Source: Paramarasmius palmivorus (taxonomy: Eukaryota > Basidiomycota > Agaricomycetes > Agaricales > Marasmiaceae). From it: a stretch of DNA of 64,000 nucleotides. Both the position numbers and the translations under genes were made by a program. Each line of letters begins with the position of its first letter. The stretch's first letter is position 1. The stretch covers positions 434,001 through 498,000 of the forward strand of contig JAYKXP010000012.1 in assembly GCA_037176845.1 (NCBI GenBank), given 5' to 3'. A model generated the notes under the pieces. That model did no database searches and had not been told where the DNA came from. It saw only the letters and a list, made by a program, of their open reading frames with translations. Shown here piece after piece: positions 33,705 to 46,569 of the stretch.

Positions 33705-34510
33705 TCAAATTGAGTTGGGCATCTGTTTAACAGAGTGAGTATTGAGTAGAGACACAAAAAATTTGATACGTACTCGTTTCCACACAATGCCTCGTCTCCT
33801 ACCTTCATCGCCAGTATCACAGTCTTAAGGTGATATTCTATTCTTGTGGTACTGCGAGAGCGTCGATCTTTCACATTCGAAGAAATCAGTTCTTCGAGAG
33901 ATTGACAACCAGGTCCAGACTCTGATAGTTCCTCGGGTTCGGACAACATTGCCCTCAACATCGGTGCTAGATGGAAAGCGACGGGGCGCATGCTTAATTC
34001 AGCACAGCCCCTGCGGGGATTGGCGAGGCTGGGAAATGATGTCACTTGAATGTCCGAATCCTCGTGCGGGAGGCAGTGACCGTGCGAAAGCACTTGACAT
34101 TGACAACGAGCTCGGTTTGGCGATGCGAGCACTGACTTTTGGCCGTCGTGCTAAACGGTGCATGCATAGGTAAGGATACCGTCATGGAGGGGATGTCAAA
34201 GAGTCCCCTGTTGCATACATTGTGTACCAGTGCTCTCGGGAAGCTTGGTCGGTTCATCAAAAATCTGTGGAGCAATGCAAAAATACAATCAGAGAATCGT
34301 TCAGGCAGAGATGGAGAAACGTACTGTATTGGCCTCGAGAACTGCATCCCCCATATCTTGCCATCCCTCCGCTAGTCGAATTACTTTACTAGAGAAATGA
34401 AGCTTGCTGGTCGTTGGTCTGAGCAATGTTTTGGAGCTCGAAAGATCATCTCGAGAAGTGATGGTGGCAGGAGAGTATTTTGCATTTGGCGCCGGCACAA
34501 CATGATGCAT
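33705..34510 (-). CDS. Unrecognised spliced gene between the two bZIP paralogues
   Basis: A model with four exons holds frame throughout: 34510-34325, 34264-34228, 34131-33770 and 33722-33705 (603 bp, 200 residues). It starts MHHVVPAPNAKYSPATITSR and includes KVIRLAEGWQDMGDAVLEAN. The third exon contains a Cys/His-rich bit (RCQCQVLSHGHCLPHEDSD) and ends IEYHLKTVILAMKVGDEALC; the protein finishes NEYMPNSI. No signal peptide, membrane span or known domain is visible. Support is the joining of four exons with GT-AG borders and natural composition. The 37-bp second exon is the weakest part. It could instead be a decaying gene. Confidence 0.4.
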
Positions 34511-35187
34511 GATGCCGGATGAAAAATCAATTAATCACACTCCACCGGTTCCCTCGGCCCGGATCACTAAGGCTTAAACTTGCCCATCGAACGAAAACTT
34601 GATCCGTTCTCAAGCTGTGTTGTATTGAGGATCTCCGAGCCCCTCGAAGATCTGCGAAATATTTAGTAGCGCAGCCCACTCATGAATGATCGGATGAACG
34701 ATGCAGCTGATTGACTTGAAAGGCGGCATTGCCTGCGGTATTTCTGCGCCACTCTGAAAGCGCTTACTCATCTTGCCCGAAATCCAGTATTACAAGTCAG
34801 CATTGGATGATAATGTAGGGGTATAGATACATGAAGCGCCGGCGCAGGCAAGAGAGACGAGTCTTGATACATGAGATCAGAAATAGCGGTATAACTGGGT
34901 ATCAGGGAGGTATATGTAAATCTTGAGTGAATAACCATCCGTTAAAGTCATAAATCGTAAAGTTCTTGTCGTTTGCGTGAACGGTCCGTAGTAAAGGGCG
35001 AGAAGAAAGACAGAAATATGAGCTGCTGTGGTCTTGCAATTGCGATCTGATAGACGAGTCAGTTCTTCATAGTATCTTGGAGAGAGGCGAATTTTACTTA
35101 CCTAGGAAGCAGACCCTTGTTTTGATTGATAAAATTAGATCATTTGAGAGTTGAAGACGTCCAAACGGACAACCGAATTGTACGCCT
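34511..35187. other. Intergenic, downstream of bZIP 2
   Basis: 3' side of bZIP 2 and upstream side of the orphan gene at 33705-34510. No gene seen. Confidence 0.45.
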
Positions 35188-35811
35188 TCACTCGTCTCCC
35201 CACTCAGGGCAAGCGATGCCTCTGCTCTCGGCAATTTGACGTAGCATCTGCGCCCGAGTCTTCCACTGTTCCTTCTCAATTGTTAAACGTTCTACCAGGT
35301 CTTCCAGCTGCTGCTGATATACGACCTTCCTCCGACGGCTGCGACGAGCGGCGATTGTGTTTTTGTGGCGCCGATGTTCAATCTTCTCCTGGTCGGTAGC
35401 GTTGGGAGGTAGCTCCTCGGCAAGCTCATCTTCCTCGTCATCAGAGACCTGAGGCTGAGGTCGCCGCTTTAGGTAGTAAGAAGGAACATCCTTTCTGGAC
35501 GTGGCGGAAGGAGTGGCGTAATGACGAGGCTGAACTGGAGCATCGAGTGGTATAAGAGCATCAGGAGATCGACGACGACTAGTACTTGGAGTAGGATGGA
35601 AGGGTGTATGCAGCGATGGATGCTGGGAATGCAAGCACTGAGTCGAAGGTCCGGCTGACATCGACATTGCGCTAGGAGAAATTCCTTGTTGATCGTCTGT
35701 GGTGTCTGAATAAGCCTGATTAAGATAGAACGCAGGGTTCATCGACTGGTCCGCTGGGAGACCAGGTGAGCTCGATGGCTCGGGATTAAAGGAGAATTGA
35801 GAAGGATTCAT
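35188..35811 (-). CDS. bZIP transcription factor 2, Gcn4/Cpc1-like basic region
   Basis: A single exon, 207 residues from the ATG at 35811 (MNPSQFSFNPE). The architecture matches bZIP 1: a Ser/Pro-rich N-terminus, an acidic patch (SDDEEDELAEELPPNATDQE), basic region RHKNTIAARRSRRRKVVY and then heptad leucines (LEDLVERLTIEKEQW). The segment ELPPNATDQEKIEHRRHKNT aligns with DLPSNATEQQRAEHQRHRNT of bZIP 1. The pair is therefore a tandem duplication about 2.5 kb apart on one strand. The leader contains a perfect inverted repeat at 35891-35910 and a TATA box at 35926-35933. Family role: sequence-specific dimeric activators, often of amino-acid starvation genes; that target is inference. Confidence 0.88.
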   Translation of the reverse strand: MNPSQFSFNPEPSSSPGLPADQSMNPAFYLNQAYSDTTDDQQGISPSAMSMSAGPSTQCLHSQHPSLHTPFHPTPSTSRRRSPDALIPLDAPVQPRHYATPSATSRKDVPSYYLKRRPQPQVSDDEEDELAEELPPNATDQEKIEHRRHKNTIAARRSRRRKVVYQQQLEDLVERLTIEKEQWKTRAQMLRQIAESRGIACPEWGDE

Positions 35812-35890
35812 GGGGACTGGGTATGACTCGAAAAGAGTGATCGGGGGCGACGGCACGAAACGTCCGCGGGTGTCCAGGATAGGAGATGTT

Positions 35891-35910
35891 GGGAGACTGG
35901 TGAGTCTCCC
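35891..35910. repeat. Perfect inverted repeat in the bZIP 2 leader/promoter
   Basis: GGGAGACT-GGTG-AGTCTCCC: two 8-bp arms around a 4-base loop. The right part includes TGAGTC, a Gcn4/AP-1 type half-site. It lies 80-99 bp upstream of the ATG and downstream of the TATA box, so it could act as a dimer-binding site or as an mRNA hairpin. Confidence 0.55.
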
Positions 35911-35925
35911 GTGTCATACGCTTCG

Positions 35926-35933
35926 CTTTTATA
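35926..35933 (-). promoter_or_regulatory. TATA box of bZIP 2
   Basis: TATAAAAG on the minus strand, 115 bp upstream of the ATG at 35811. Confidence 0.5.
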
Positions 35934-37261
35934 GTGGGGAAGCAAGCGGACAACCGTCGTATTGGGCTGTGCATCATTGTACTTCTTCGATGGCGCGGTC
36001 ACTTTCGCACGATTTAGCGCCGTGCACAGCAACTCTTTCGTTGTGATGTGTCGCGCCTCCTTGGGTTCGGTTGAGCTCCATTGTGCTTTTGAAAGCCTTG
36101 AGAGATGCTCGGCACGTATTTGACACCTCGTCGATTCCCTGTGCAGCATAGTGAAAGGGAAACACGGTAAATATAGCTGCCCCCTATCACGGTCATCATT
36201 AGGACGGGTCACTGAGCACGCTGGAAATGGCACGGGCATCAGATAAATGGAAAAAAGAAAAAAGAACGAAAAAAGAAAATTCAGACGAAGAGCTACACGA
36301 TATGAGTGTCGGTGACTCACGGCTGTTCCGCTGGGCAACTCGTTCCCCATTGTCTATATTGCGCCCGCTGTAGAGAGTCATGTGTAGGAGTTTCAGCAGG
36401 GAATACACTGGAGAATTAAAGGCCAAAGCTTGTGCTCCTTCTTGGAGTTGCCAATCAGATGATGACGTTTATAACAGCGGAGTCACCCCAACTCACAGCT
36501 GATAACCGTTCAGGTACTCTTCATCGCATTGTGGAGGTGATGCCCCTCATTTTCCTGTATAGAGAAGTGGGTCCTTGTTTGATACTCACCACAAGAGACT
36601 TCACACACGAGTAAAGGACTACACCTGGTCAGCAAGACAGAGCAAGTAAATTCTTCTTTCACTCACCTTCGGCCCCGTTACTCGGCGTGAACTTTAGGAC
36701 GACATCGGTTCATTCCACGTCGCAGACCTGTCATCGAATACCGTCTCGAAAGCCATTGTGTCGGTCAAGTCACTGCTACCCGATGAAAGTTAATGGATGT
36801 CCTGCCCGCCCCTTGGCTGTGAATGAGGAGGCTGTGTTTTGACCGACGCGGCCGACGGCGTTTGTCAGGCATTAAAGCTCCAGCGATGACCTTCGCGACG
36901 ACGAAAGTGACGATGTCAGTGCGACTCTATTGTACGTAGTACAGCTTAGTGAAGATGAGGCCTAGAAGATAGCGACTCGGAGCCAACGGCGGTGAAATGC
37001 CCTGTGTGGTGCTTCGGTCGAGCCTCGGCGTGAAAATTTCTTGCGAGATCTATCATCTGTAGCAGAAAACGATGATCCAAGAGGAATAGAAGGGAAATCC
37101 TATGATTCTACCAAGATCTCTAACTCTCAGAATTTGCCAGAGTCCAAGACCCAGAATTCGCTTCAAGGCTAGATTGTGATGGCAGAGGTCGACGCAGGGT
37201 TGACGGGTCTCGACCGCCCGGTTCACTCCGACCCCGTCCGACAACGTTTTTGCCTCCCACC
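35934..37261. other. Divergent intergenic region between bZIP 2 and COX6
   Basis: About 1.3 kb. It contains an A-rich tract near 36250-36290 and pyrimidine tracts. No supportable coding exon. Presumably promoters for both flanking genes. Confidence 0.45.
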
Positions 37262-37742
37262 ATGATGCGCCCTATCGTCTCCAACGCCCTCAGAGCTGCT
37301 GCTCGTCCCTCATTTGCTTCGGCTTCACGTTCAGCACCCATTCTCACTCGTCAGGCTCATGGACATGCCCAGGAGACTTTTGAACAATTCTCGGAACGAT
37401 ACGTCAACTTTTTCCAAAACGCTGAGGACCTCTTCGAAGTCCAGCGAGGTCTCAACAATTGCTTTGCGCACGATCTCGTACCCTCACCTCAAGTTGTAGA
37501 GGCCGCAGTACGCGCTGCTCGACGAGTAAACGACTACTCGACGGCCGTCCGAATTTTCGAGGGTATCAAGGAAAAGGTTGAGAATGTTGCCCAGTACCAG
37601 GCGTATCTGGATGAGTTGAAGGGTCTCAGAGAGGAGCTTGGTGTGTGAAACTTGCTTCCCTGGAGCCTGGTCGAATCCTGACCAATTTTTCTCTTTCTTA
37701 GGTATCAGCGTCAAGGAGGAGCTTTACCCCAGTTCGAAGTAG
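37262..37742 (+). CDS. COX6: Cytochrome c oxidase subunit VI (COX6; mammalian COX5A type), mitochondrial
   Basis: Exons 37262-37640 and 37702-37742 (420 bp, 139 residues). An Arg/Ala/Ser-rich presequence without acidic residues (MMRPIVSNALRAAARPSFAS, to about residue 36) targets mitochondria. The mature part starts HGHAQETFEQFSERYVNFFQ and continues with DLFEVQRGLNNCFAHDLVPS, RVNDYSTAVRIFEGIKEKV and YQAYLDELKGLREELGI, ending KEELYPSSK. All of this is typical of the COX6/COX5A family. It is a nuclear-encoded subunit of respiratory complex IV on the matrix side of the inner membrane. The last intron splits the Gly of ELGIS, close to the 3' end. Confidence 0.95.
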
Positions 37743-40700
37743 ACTATTAGAGTAACTAGTAAGTTCACATTCAGACTTGCTATGTTTCCTCTCTGATCAT
37801 CCCTCAGACGTAAAGCTGCCCATACCGATGTTACTTCCGATTAAAACATTTTGTTTCAAAAGCAATTGCTCGTTGGCCAGATATCCTTGAATCATACATG
37901 TCAACTCGCGCATGCCTATCTTCCACTCTCCTGCAATGTCCCATCGACATGAGATCCAGCGCCAAAGGCGGATTTACATTTAATGGACCGAAACCAACTC
38001 CGTCCAGACGCCTCCAAAAGACTGTCAATGACGCATGCCGACGTGTTTCCCTTTCATCGTAACCTCTTCCTCTTTTCAATCTCCCTCTCGCCCCCTTACG
38101 CGTTCATTTCACTTCGTTTTCCCATATAATCAAGACTAGCTTTCACTATTCTCGGAGCGTCTGTTTTTCGCAGTACCTTCCACGCTATTAAAATGTTTCG
38201 CTACTGTCCCGTCAATTTGGCTTTTTCTTGACGAGTTGTTCAGAAAGGACTATTATGGAGGGCTATCGTTGCCAAGTATGGAATGGTTTCTGTTGGGTGC
38301 AATATTTTCCGATGCCAGATAGGCTTTGAACATTGTCGAGAATGTTCCTCGACCGGCCAGCCCCAATCTATGTAGTGAGCCTCCTGTTCATTCCTTATCA
38401 TCTACTGGCTCATATCATTTCAGGCTATGAACATGCCAGCTCTTCTGGTGTTAGAGTGCTGCTATTTCTAGCCGCATTCCATGCCCTTGTTCAGTCGTTG
38501 CCGCAAACAGTTGTATTCAGAAGATATCCGCATTTCGCCAATTGGTTTACCTTCACTTCCGATGTCCGCTCGTCGTATCTTTGGAAGGCGGGAACGCCGG
38601 AGTCCTTCCGAGGATATGCTTATTATTTGCATGCGCATCGTCTTTTTGGTCGCAGCTCACAGTCAGATACACTTTAGCGTTCAACCTTTAGCGCTTTCAT
38701 TTCCCGTTCAGTATGACCATGTTGTCCAATCTCTCACTTCTACTGCTGACTCATCCTAATTCAGTCTGCCTCTTTCCTCGAACATGTGAGCTCGTGTAGT
38801 GACTTGTTGTGTCTCTACATTATTATACTCTGCACCACCTGGCGGTACCGTTCCCGCCCGCGGTGTTTGGAAGAATGTGAACCTCCTCGTGACCGTACCT
38901 GGCGTGTTCTAGGAACTGGAGTCTGGCGCTGGCACTGGTAGGAGCCGAGTGTCTATAAGTAAGGGTCCTGGTGCGGGCTTAGAGCAACTGGTATGTCGTT
39001 GATTGCTTGATGCGTATACCGCGTTCATACAGCTGTAATAGGATGAAGAAGTTGTAGTATCCCGGGGTTTGGAAAAACAGCCTGCTTCGAATTTCGGCGT
39101 AGAACATTCGCTCGTCCTGTATTCCATCTTATTCCCGTTGTGGTGCTAGCTGGCTTACGCTGATTTGCTACCTCTGATATGAACAATGGGTTAGCGTTCT
39201 GTCTATCACTGCCTTCGTGACTGACCACTACCGCTGTCTCTTTCAGGTCGTACTGTTCCGCGGCATGGGTAGTATGATCGGTACCGCGTTATGGTGTATG
39301 GCACCTCGTCCTTGAGATACCAACATGCGATGCCGACGATCTCCGAAGTCGTTGGCGGGCGCGGCATGTTCAGGCCCTTATCTTTGAGTTGGAAGGTTGT
39401 GAATACCTGGGAAAAGGAAGACATACCCAATACAAACATATACGTCCCCCATCAAAATGGAGGTACCGACGCTTTGATGTTCAACGCGGATAACAACCGT
39501 CGATCTTTTTGCTGTGAGTGTGCTACTGTATTGAGAAATGTACAACTAGAAGAATCTGATGTTGTTCTTTTGTTAGGGATGCTCTACCCGCTAGCTGGTT
39601 TACCCTTGTTGTCAAGTTGGGGAATGATATGAACATTGATGTAGTTGTAATGAGTTCTCGTACTGGAATACTACATGTACGTATACTGCGGTTGTTGTTA
39701 ACTCCTAAGCTCATTAATATCATAGATGATAGATGATAGAGTGTTCATTGTTCGACGCAAGTTGTCGTGACAGCTTCTATTGAACGATAACTAGAGAACT
39801 CGAGGACACTTCAAGCTATTACTTTGTCGTTTTTCTCCTACGTCCAAATAAGGCAGTTGTTTTCCTCGAAGTTCGAACCTTGATGAAATAGGTTTTACTG
39901 CGGACAACATATCCTTGATTCTGCTTCCTCAGTAAATAACTCTGTATATGGTCAAACCCAAGGTAGTTCTGCTACCGACACTAGCTGTTGGTTGATATGT
40001 CTAAACCAAGACGGGAACGAGGCAGGCAAGTGACTGTTGCTCAGGTGGTACTAGCAACTAACATGCCTTTATCTTCTTAGGGAGTCATGGGAGAGACCAG
40101 GAGAAGGAGTCAAGTATTCTGCGGTTGATTAACGGGTTATCTCGACGATTAATGACTCCTTAGGCTGTCAATGATCATCCCTGCACGCTTCATGTTCTTG
40201 GAAGCATCCGGTTTCTCGTCGCGATGAATGGATACCACTACAACTCGGTGGGAAGATATGTTGTTGTACACGCTGGTCAACGCCGGGGATTGCCTTGGCT
40301 ATCATAGCCATCATGATTTTTGTTCTTTGACCTGTTTACTGCTAGCGAGTGTATTGTTCTCATCGCGGTAACAGCTCAAGCAGTCTGTGCAGGGGTCGAG
40401 AAGCCGAGACACTATGTGGGCGGAAGATTGCTGGCAGGTTTCTCTCGCGGCAACCAATGAGCTGGCGGGCTGCAGAGATTCTAGAGTTCTGGTCTCATTT
40501 GAGAGACAGTTACCAAAGAACGGCTGAGAAGGTCATCTGCTCCCACTACAAGCCAGTACTCAGGTGTTTCCCAGGAAGAGGTTATGTTGGACAGGGCGGC
40601 AATGACACGTGAAGACTTGTGGGTACCATGCGTCTCGACCTCGATGGACCATGCTGATTGACAATGATACTGCTCCGAGTTATGGTGAATATTGAATACT

Positions 40701-43700
40701 GGGTGTTCACGACTATCGCTGATCGTATTTCATTGACAGTATTTCAAAAGCTGTCGAAAGGCCGACCTAAAACCCAGTACGGGAAACGTCTCACGGTGCT
40801 GGTTCCTTATGGTTATTGACCGACTCAACGCCTGTGCAATCAGATTACTTACCAGATACTTCCTATCCCGTAACGTCCCTTTATTCCGAAAAATGACGCG
40901 CTTTTTACGTTTTGAGTAGCAAGGTATGTATGGCATACCTCGCCTAGTTCATCTCCGAAAAGCTGATTTCTTCTTGCTTTCTGACAGAATGATGCAATTA
41001 GCAAGCGGTTGAACTTGAAGCACTTACAGATTGTCAGGGAGGATTGAATTGTGATGTGCGCTGGGAAACATATGCGACAAACCCGGTGAAAAATCTTTAT
41101 CGTTGATCGTCTCTTCGTGCCGGAGCAGGTGTGTGTGATTCATATCTATGTATCTCTAACTCAACTCAGCGACCTCGATAGCAGTTTCCTCGGTCGTTAA
41201 ACGTCCAACTACTCCATAAACATGTTCCGCAAAGCATTTTTTTCTACAACGTCATGTTGTAAAAGTTTGACGTGGGCGTCGCAACACAAAGCTTTACTCG
41301 AGGTTAACTTCTTTATGATTATCTACCCGAAGCAAACTACTTGTTTTCTCACATTTAGGCTTTTGCCACCTGCGTGTTCACGGTTCATCACATGCTCGTG
41401 TTCTGGCCTTTCCCAAGCACCTTGTGAGTGATCCAAGACAGCTTGTTTTCACCCTCGTTTAGTGCCCAGCATAGGGAGGTAGGATTTGTGGATATATGGA
41501 CCTACAAATCCTCTCACGTTCCCCCTGTTCGGCTGAAAATCCAAAAACAAAGTACACCGAGCTTCCCGGACGGATATACGGTATCTGATGCTTGATGCGC
41601 ATCGTGATGGCTCACTTGTCGTCCGTCAGGCTCAAATGTTGTCGGAAACACTTCAAGGTACCATGACATCATCTAAAAAGGTAGTTTGGTTGATATCCAG
41701 GGGGATCATCCATCTCATCCATCATCTGGGCAGCGGGATGAGGGAAAGTGTAGAGTTTTATGAACGTTTTGTACGTGTACAGCTGAGTTTGAGTTGGGAA
41801 TGAATGTTTATTGATCTTTGGGGGAATATAGTCTTTGCCTATGACGATTTTTTTTCATTTGAGGCCTCCGCAGTTACTACTCTACCGGTTGCCGTCGAGG
41901 CTCACGGGGACGGCAGGTCAAATACATCGCCCTCCTTCCGGAAGGTACTGAAGGTACTACGGCCGACTAGATTTTCCGGTGAGAAACACTCTAGTTTTCA
42001 TCATCACTTTCATCATATATTGCTCATATACTGCTTGACATTTGTCTCTGGACTGTCGACGGAGGTCTTTGAAGGTCTACCGCACTTTGCAAATTGTGAT
42101 TTACCTGGCTTAACCGGGATTTGCGGTATGGTTTGGCTTAGAGTTGGTGGTAGAGTTGTTAGAACGAGGTTAAACGCATTCATTCGAATTCGAATTACCT
42201 CTGTACAATCGTCATAGGAATTGAAGTAACCTGTTCAACGCACGAGTCCAGAAAAGGAACTACATGTCCCGAGTTCAGTTGTAACTTGCCGTATTCGCGT
42301 TCAACGCCTCTACGACTCTACAATCCTTTCCCGATTAACCTCAAGCTCAGGCTCTTTTGACACTCGGATCCTTTAAGGTGCCCAATTGCATCCCAACAAC
42401 ATCGACCAACGAACATCATCTCATCCTCCGTCGATGTCGATGATTCCAAGGATCCATATGGTCCAGAAAACAAGAAGAATGACGCATACGCGTAACCCGC
42501 ATCCGGACTCGGCGTGTCGGTCCAGAATCCCTATTCCCACTAGAAACTATTCTCAACGTCATAAAAATGATGATAATGACAGCGAAACAGGTAAAACAGG
42601 GCAACGTGTAATGAAAGGGTGCTTGGGGTCCTCCCTTGAAGCTCGGGTAAGATAAGATTGTATTGGTATTACGCGGCAGGGAGAAGGTCAATGGGAATGG
42701 ATGAGAATCAGAATGGATGAATCATTACAGCTCTATTGCTATTGCGATATAGGTGTGAAGGGTAAAAATAGGGACGGACATAGGAGAAAGGCTCGGGACG
42801 GTAGAGAATAGAATGGAAAGAGTAAGTTTGAAAGCAAGTACTAAGAATATGGGTTCGAAGGACTTCGTTGGAGTCGGTTAGAAAGGGTCGGCACCAGAGA
42901 TAACTCGTATTCAACGCCTAGCTAAACGAGACAGGCGCAGCCACGAAGCGTCCGAGTGTCAGTCGGTCGCCAAAAATAGGAATAGAATATCGGGTGAGGT
43001 CGGTTGGGATAGAATAGACTAGCGAGAGAAGGATTTGCGGCAGTTGAAAACGTAGGAACGACTCCACCTGGCCTGATGGAAGGACAGGGATGGCTTGCAA
43101 CGTGCCCGGTCCTTCGAGTCGTGGTACACAGCTTGTAGTTTTCCATCATTCAGAAGGGACCGTGTCACGTCAAAGCGTTGTTGAACTCCACAGGAGCTGA
43201 TGGAAACCAGGTTCGGCGATATCACCACAGTTTCGAGTGCCTACATCTGAGGTATTGAACAGGACGTTGAAGAGTTCCTTGGTTCAAGCAGGGTATCTTC
43301 CAAGCAGCGTTGGGAGCTCTAAGATTAGTCCACGACAAGAAGTTTGCGGTGCACAACCGCCTATCGCCGCTGCGCTGGTAACCAGAGATAGTATCGACAG
43401 CGAAGGTAGTAGCAGCAGTCTATAAGTCCGAGATAACGAACCCGAAGGTAGAAGTCGCCCTGATCCTCAAGGGTGAGGGATTTTTAATAGCGCAGCTACG
43501 ATGAATACCGTCAACGACGTCATGAGCTTAACTATCGACGACGAAGGCGTACCCTCGAAGAATGTTAATATTGTTCGGGATCTTCTTCAACCTATCTTGG
43601 CTCCGAACAGCTGAATCTGGTATCGAACTAGTTACAACACTCTTGTCAGGGGAGTAGTCAGGTAGGTAGATGTAAACACGAGTGACACGCACCGAGAAGG

Positions 43701-46569
43701 AAAAAGAAACCTTCGTGCCTCCTTCAGCATAATGCAACTATCTCTTTCAATCCCGATAACCTAAGCATCTCTTCTCTTCAGTCACCGTCAGACCACCGCC
43801 ATGTTCCATCTAGAAATGATGTCTTGCGGGGTGTAACTACCCTTCGACGTTGATGACATGGGCCGGTGTGATGAAGCAAGTCTAGACCGTAGACGTAGAG
43901 GTCGTGCCGTATAGGATACATCGAAATTGAGTTGTGTCGTCCAGGGTTCTTGCCATGCCTAGAGGCAATGTACATCATCTACCAATAACGTCTCAGTTCA
44001 TTATAGAGATTCAATGACACATACCATATCACCATAACCAAGTAATGTTCAATCCCTTCTTGAGCAAGCAAGTTTGTGCGTGCCAGACATGTTCCGAATG
44101 ACGAAGGAAAAAGACAAGAGAGTAGACGCCCACGCGGCCCCACAAGGCTTCCTTCTGACCTTCATCTCCTTCTCCTCATCGTCTCTCATCCTCTTTCCTC
44201 TTCGTCCCATCCGACATCTCACTCGCACTCGCATTCCCTGTCCATCATGTACCCTGCCAGATCAAGCCCTCGTCATACCAACGTCACTGCAAAAAACCAC
44301 TTGACTCGTCTTTGAATTGTTGGCCCAGAACCTAGAAACTAGAACACTCACCTCCGTCATCCTCTTCGCAACGACCACCCTACTTCCCCCAGGTCTTCAC
44401 CCATGACATCCCAAGTGAATACCTCAGCCGAGCCCAGCCCAAGCGACTATACCACATCCCGAACCCAAAACAGCCGCTCTCCTTCCTCCATCATCATTCT
44501 CCCCCTTGGTGTGGGATAACAATTCTCGTGGAGCAGAGTAACTGTTGAACATACGCCATGCTATGTTGAATTGGAGAGTAAGGAACGAATGGGAGAGAAA
44601 GAAGGGATGGGCTTTAAGCTTACTTCTCAATTACACCTACGTCATACCCCTCTGCCCTTGCACCCTCTTTCCCATGTCCCTGTTTGTCAGATATGACGAT
44701 TTTGCGTCTTTTTGGGATCGTATCGTCGTATGTTTTTGCTACATATATCTGAATCACAAGGTGTGGACTATTGGATTTTGGTGAGGAGATGGATCTGGAG
44801 GAATGGGAAGGCGCATGGGCGTCTAGACGCGCCGCCATCAGTCGGGTCTGGGTTGTACGCTCGTTTCTCACTGTCACTGAAGTCTGGCCCTGGATCGAAC
44901 CACAATTTACACACTCCAACTCGACGCAACATTGACGCAAACTCACTCCAAATCTACGAGTCTCTTTTGTCGGGGCGTGCGCACTCCAATCTCCAATAAC
45001 ATGCGATGTGATATATCTATCCAAGAGGCTCTCTTTTCAAAAACCCTGAACTCTGATAACGAAGCACTTGGGATCTACGTCGGACTGATGACACCTAGGT
45101 GCTAACTACTCCTACTTGACGCTAACACATCAAATTCCTATGTCGTTGGCACCAACTTTCTTGTCCCTTGGAGACTGGAGACTGAAGTACTAGTCTCTTG
45201 GGGTTCCCATTCACATGTGGCCAGCGGATTTCGCGAACATTCCATCTTCCATTGTGTGTATATATATGGGATAGCAAGAGATAGATGGCAGCACCCCAGA
45301 TCAATAACAACAGAATTCGATGTACCTGACGAATCACGGTTTTTTATTCTTGGTGTTTTTCACACACGCTTGTTGCTGTTTTCTTCTTCTTCTTGGATGT
45401 AACTTGTCACCCTAGGTATCAAGCTGTCGTCTACGCCAACCTATTCTTTCGCGGCTGCGTACCAATAAAACTCAAGGGGCCTGCTATCGTTATCGTTATT
45501 TTCGTCTTACCATCTCGGCATCTCCGAGTTCACATCGTGGTGGCTGTCCACTGTGAATGGTCTTGCTTTGATGATTGATTTAATATTTCTTATCTCTGTT
45601 CCATGTTCTCAGTTCTGGCTGCGGCGGAACGTAAACCCCTTCACATCTCACATCTCACGCTTCAAGTCTGGAATCTTCTAGCTCGCTCGTTGGTAGGTTT
45701 TCTGCGCCACGAAAACATACACATAATGAACGCTCCAAGGTACGATGTGGGTGCAGATCCCGGTGTGTTATTTTTGACCTCGCTTCGGGAAACGTTCGTC
45801 CTCTTGTTGGGCCACTACGCTATATTCTTGTTACTGTACTGATTCCTCGCGGCTCTTCGGAATCACCGACGTACGTAGATCTCCCGCCTCCTTTACCTTC
45901 TGCCGGTCCACACTGTCGACGTAAAATGAAATCAAGTATCACGGTTCTGTGTTTTGTGTTTTATGTTCTCCCTCAGGCTCAGGCTGCGCTACGTGGCGCC
46001 ATTTATTCATCTTCATCTTCGTCGGCAGTGTTTGGTGTTTATGGTCTTCTAGGTTCTTTGATATGATATACAACATTCGCATTCGGGAGCTAACCGACGC
46101 TGAAGAAGGACGTTCGTTACGCGTTGTGATTCGTTCCCGTTGTGTGGTGGCTTCCGAACACTCTTCTTCTCTGGTTCTTACTTAGCTGATTTCTCGTGTT
46201 ATCTCTTGCGTAGCCTGTGTTATGTGTTGTTCTATTGTTATTCAAACTATTAGCTACGACTCGCGATATGTTTTCTCCCGACTCCCTGTCCATTCATAAC
46301 CATAATGCGTATACTCTAAATCGCTACTTGAAATAAACTAGGCTCAAAACCTAACTTTATTCGATATTCCGACACCGCGGAATGAAGATCTTCCTTCTTT
46401 TTTTCTCTTTGCGTTCCTGATTTTATGTCGGGCGTAGTAGTAGAATAGAACCCGCGTATGTTATGTTATGTACGAGTATGGACTTGTCATAGCTACAAAA
46501 ACATAAGCCGGAAACTAGAAACCGGAAAAGGACATAGCACTTATTCAAGTTGACTCACGGCGCCACTTT

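Noticed and set aside
38333..38760. Plus-strand frame with hydrophobic start (MFLDRPAPIYVVSLLF)
   Set aside because: No splice partners, no family likeness, and it sits within the gene desert where many such short frames occur by chance.
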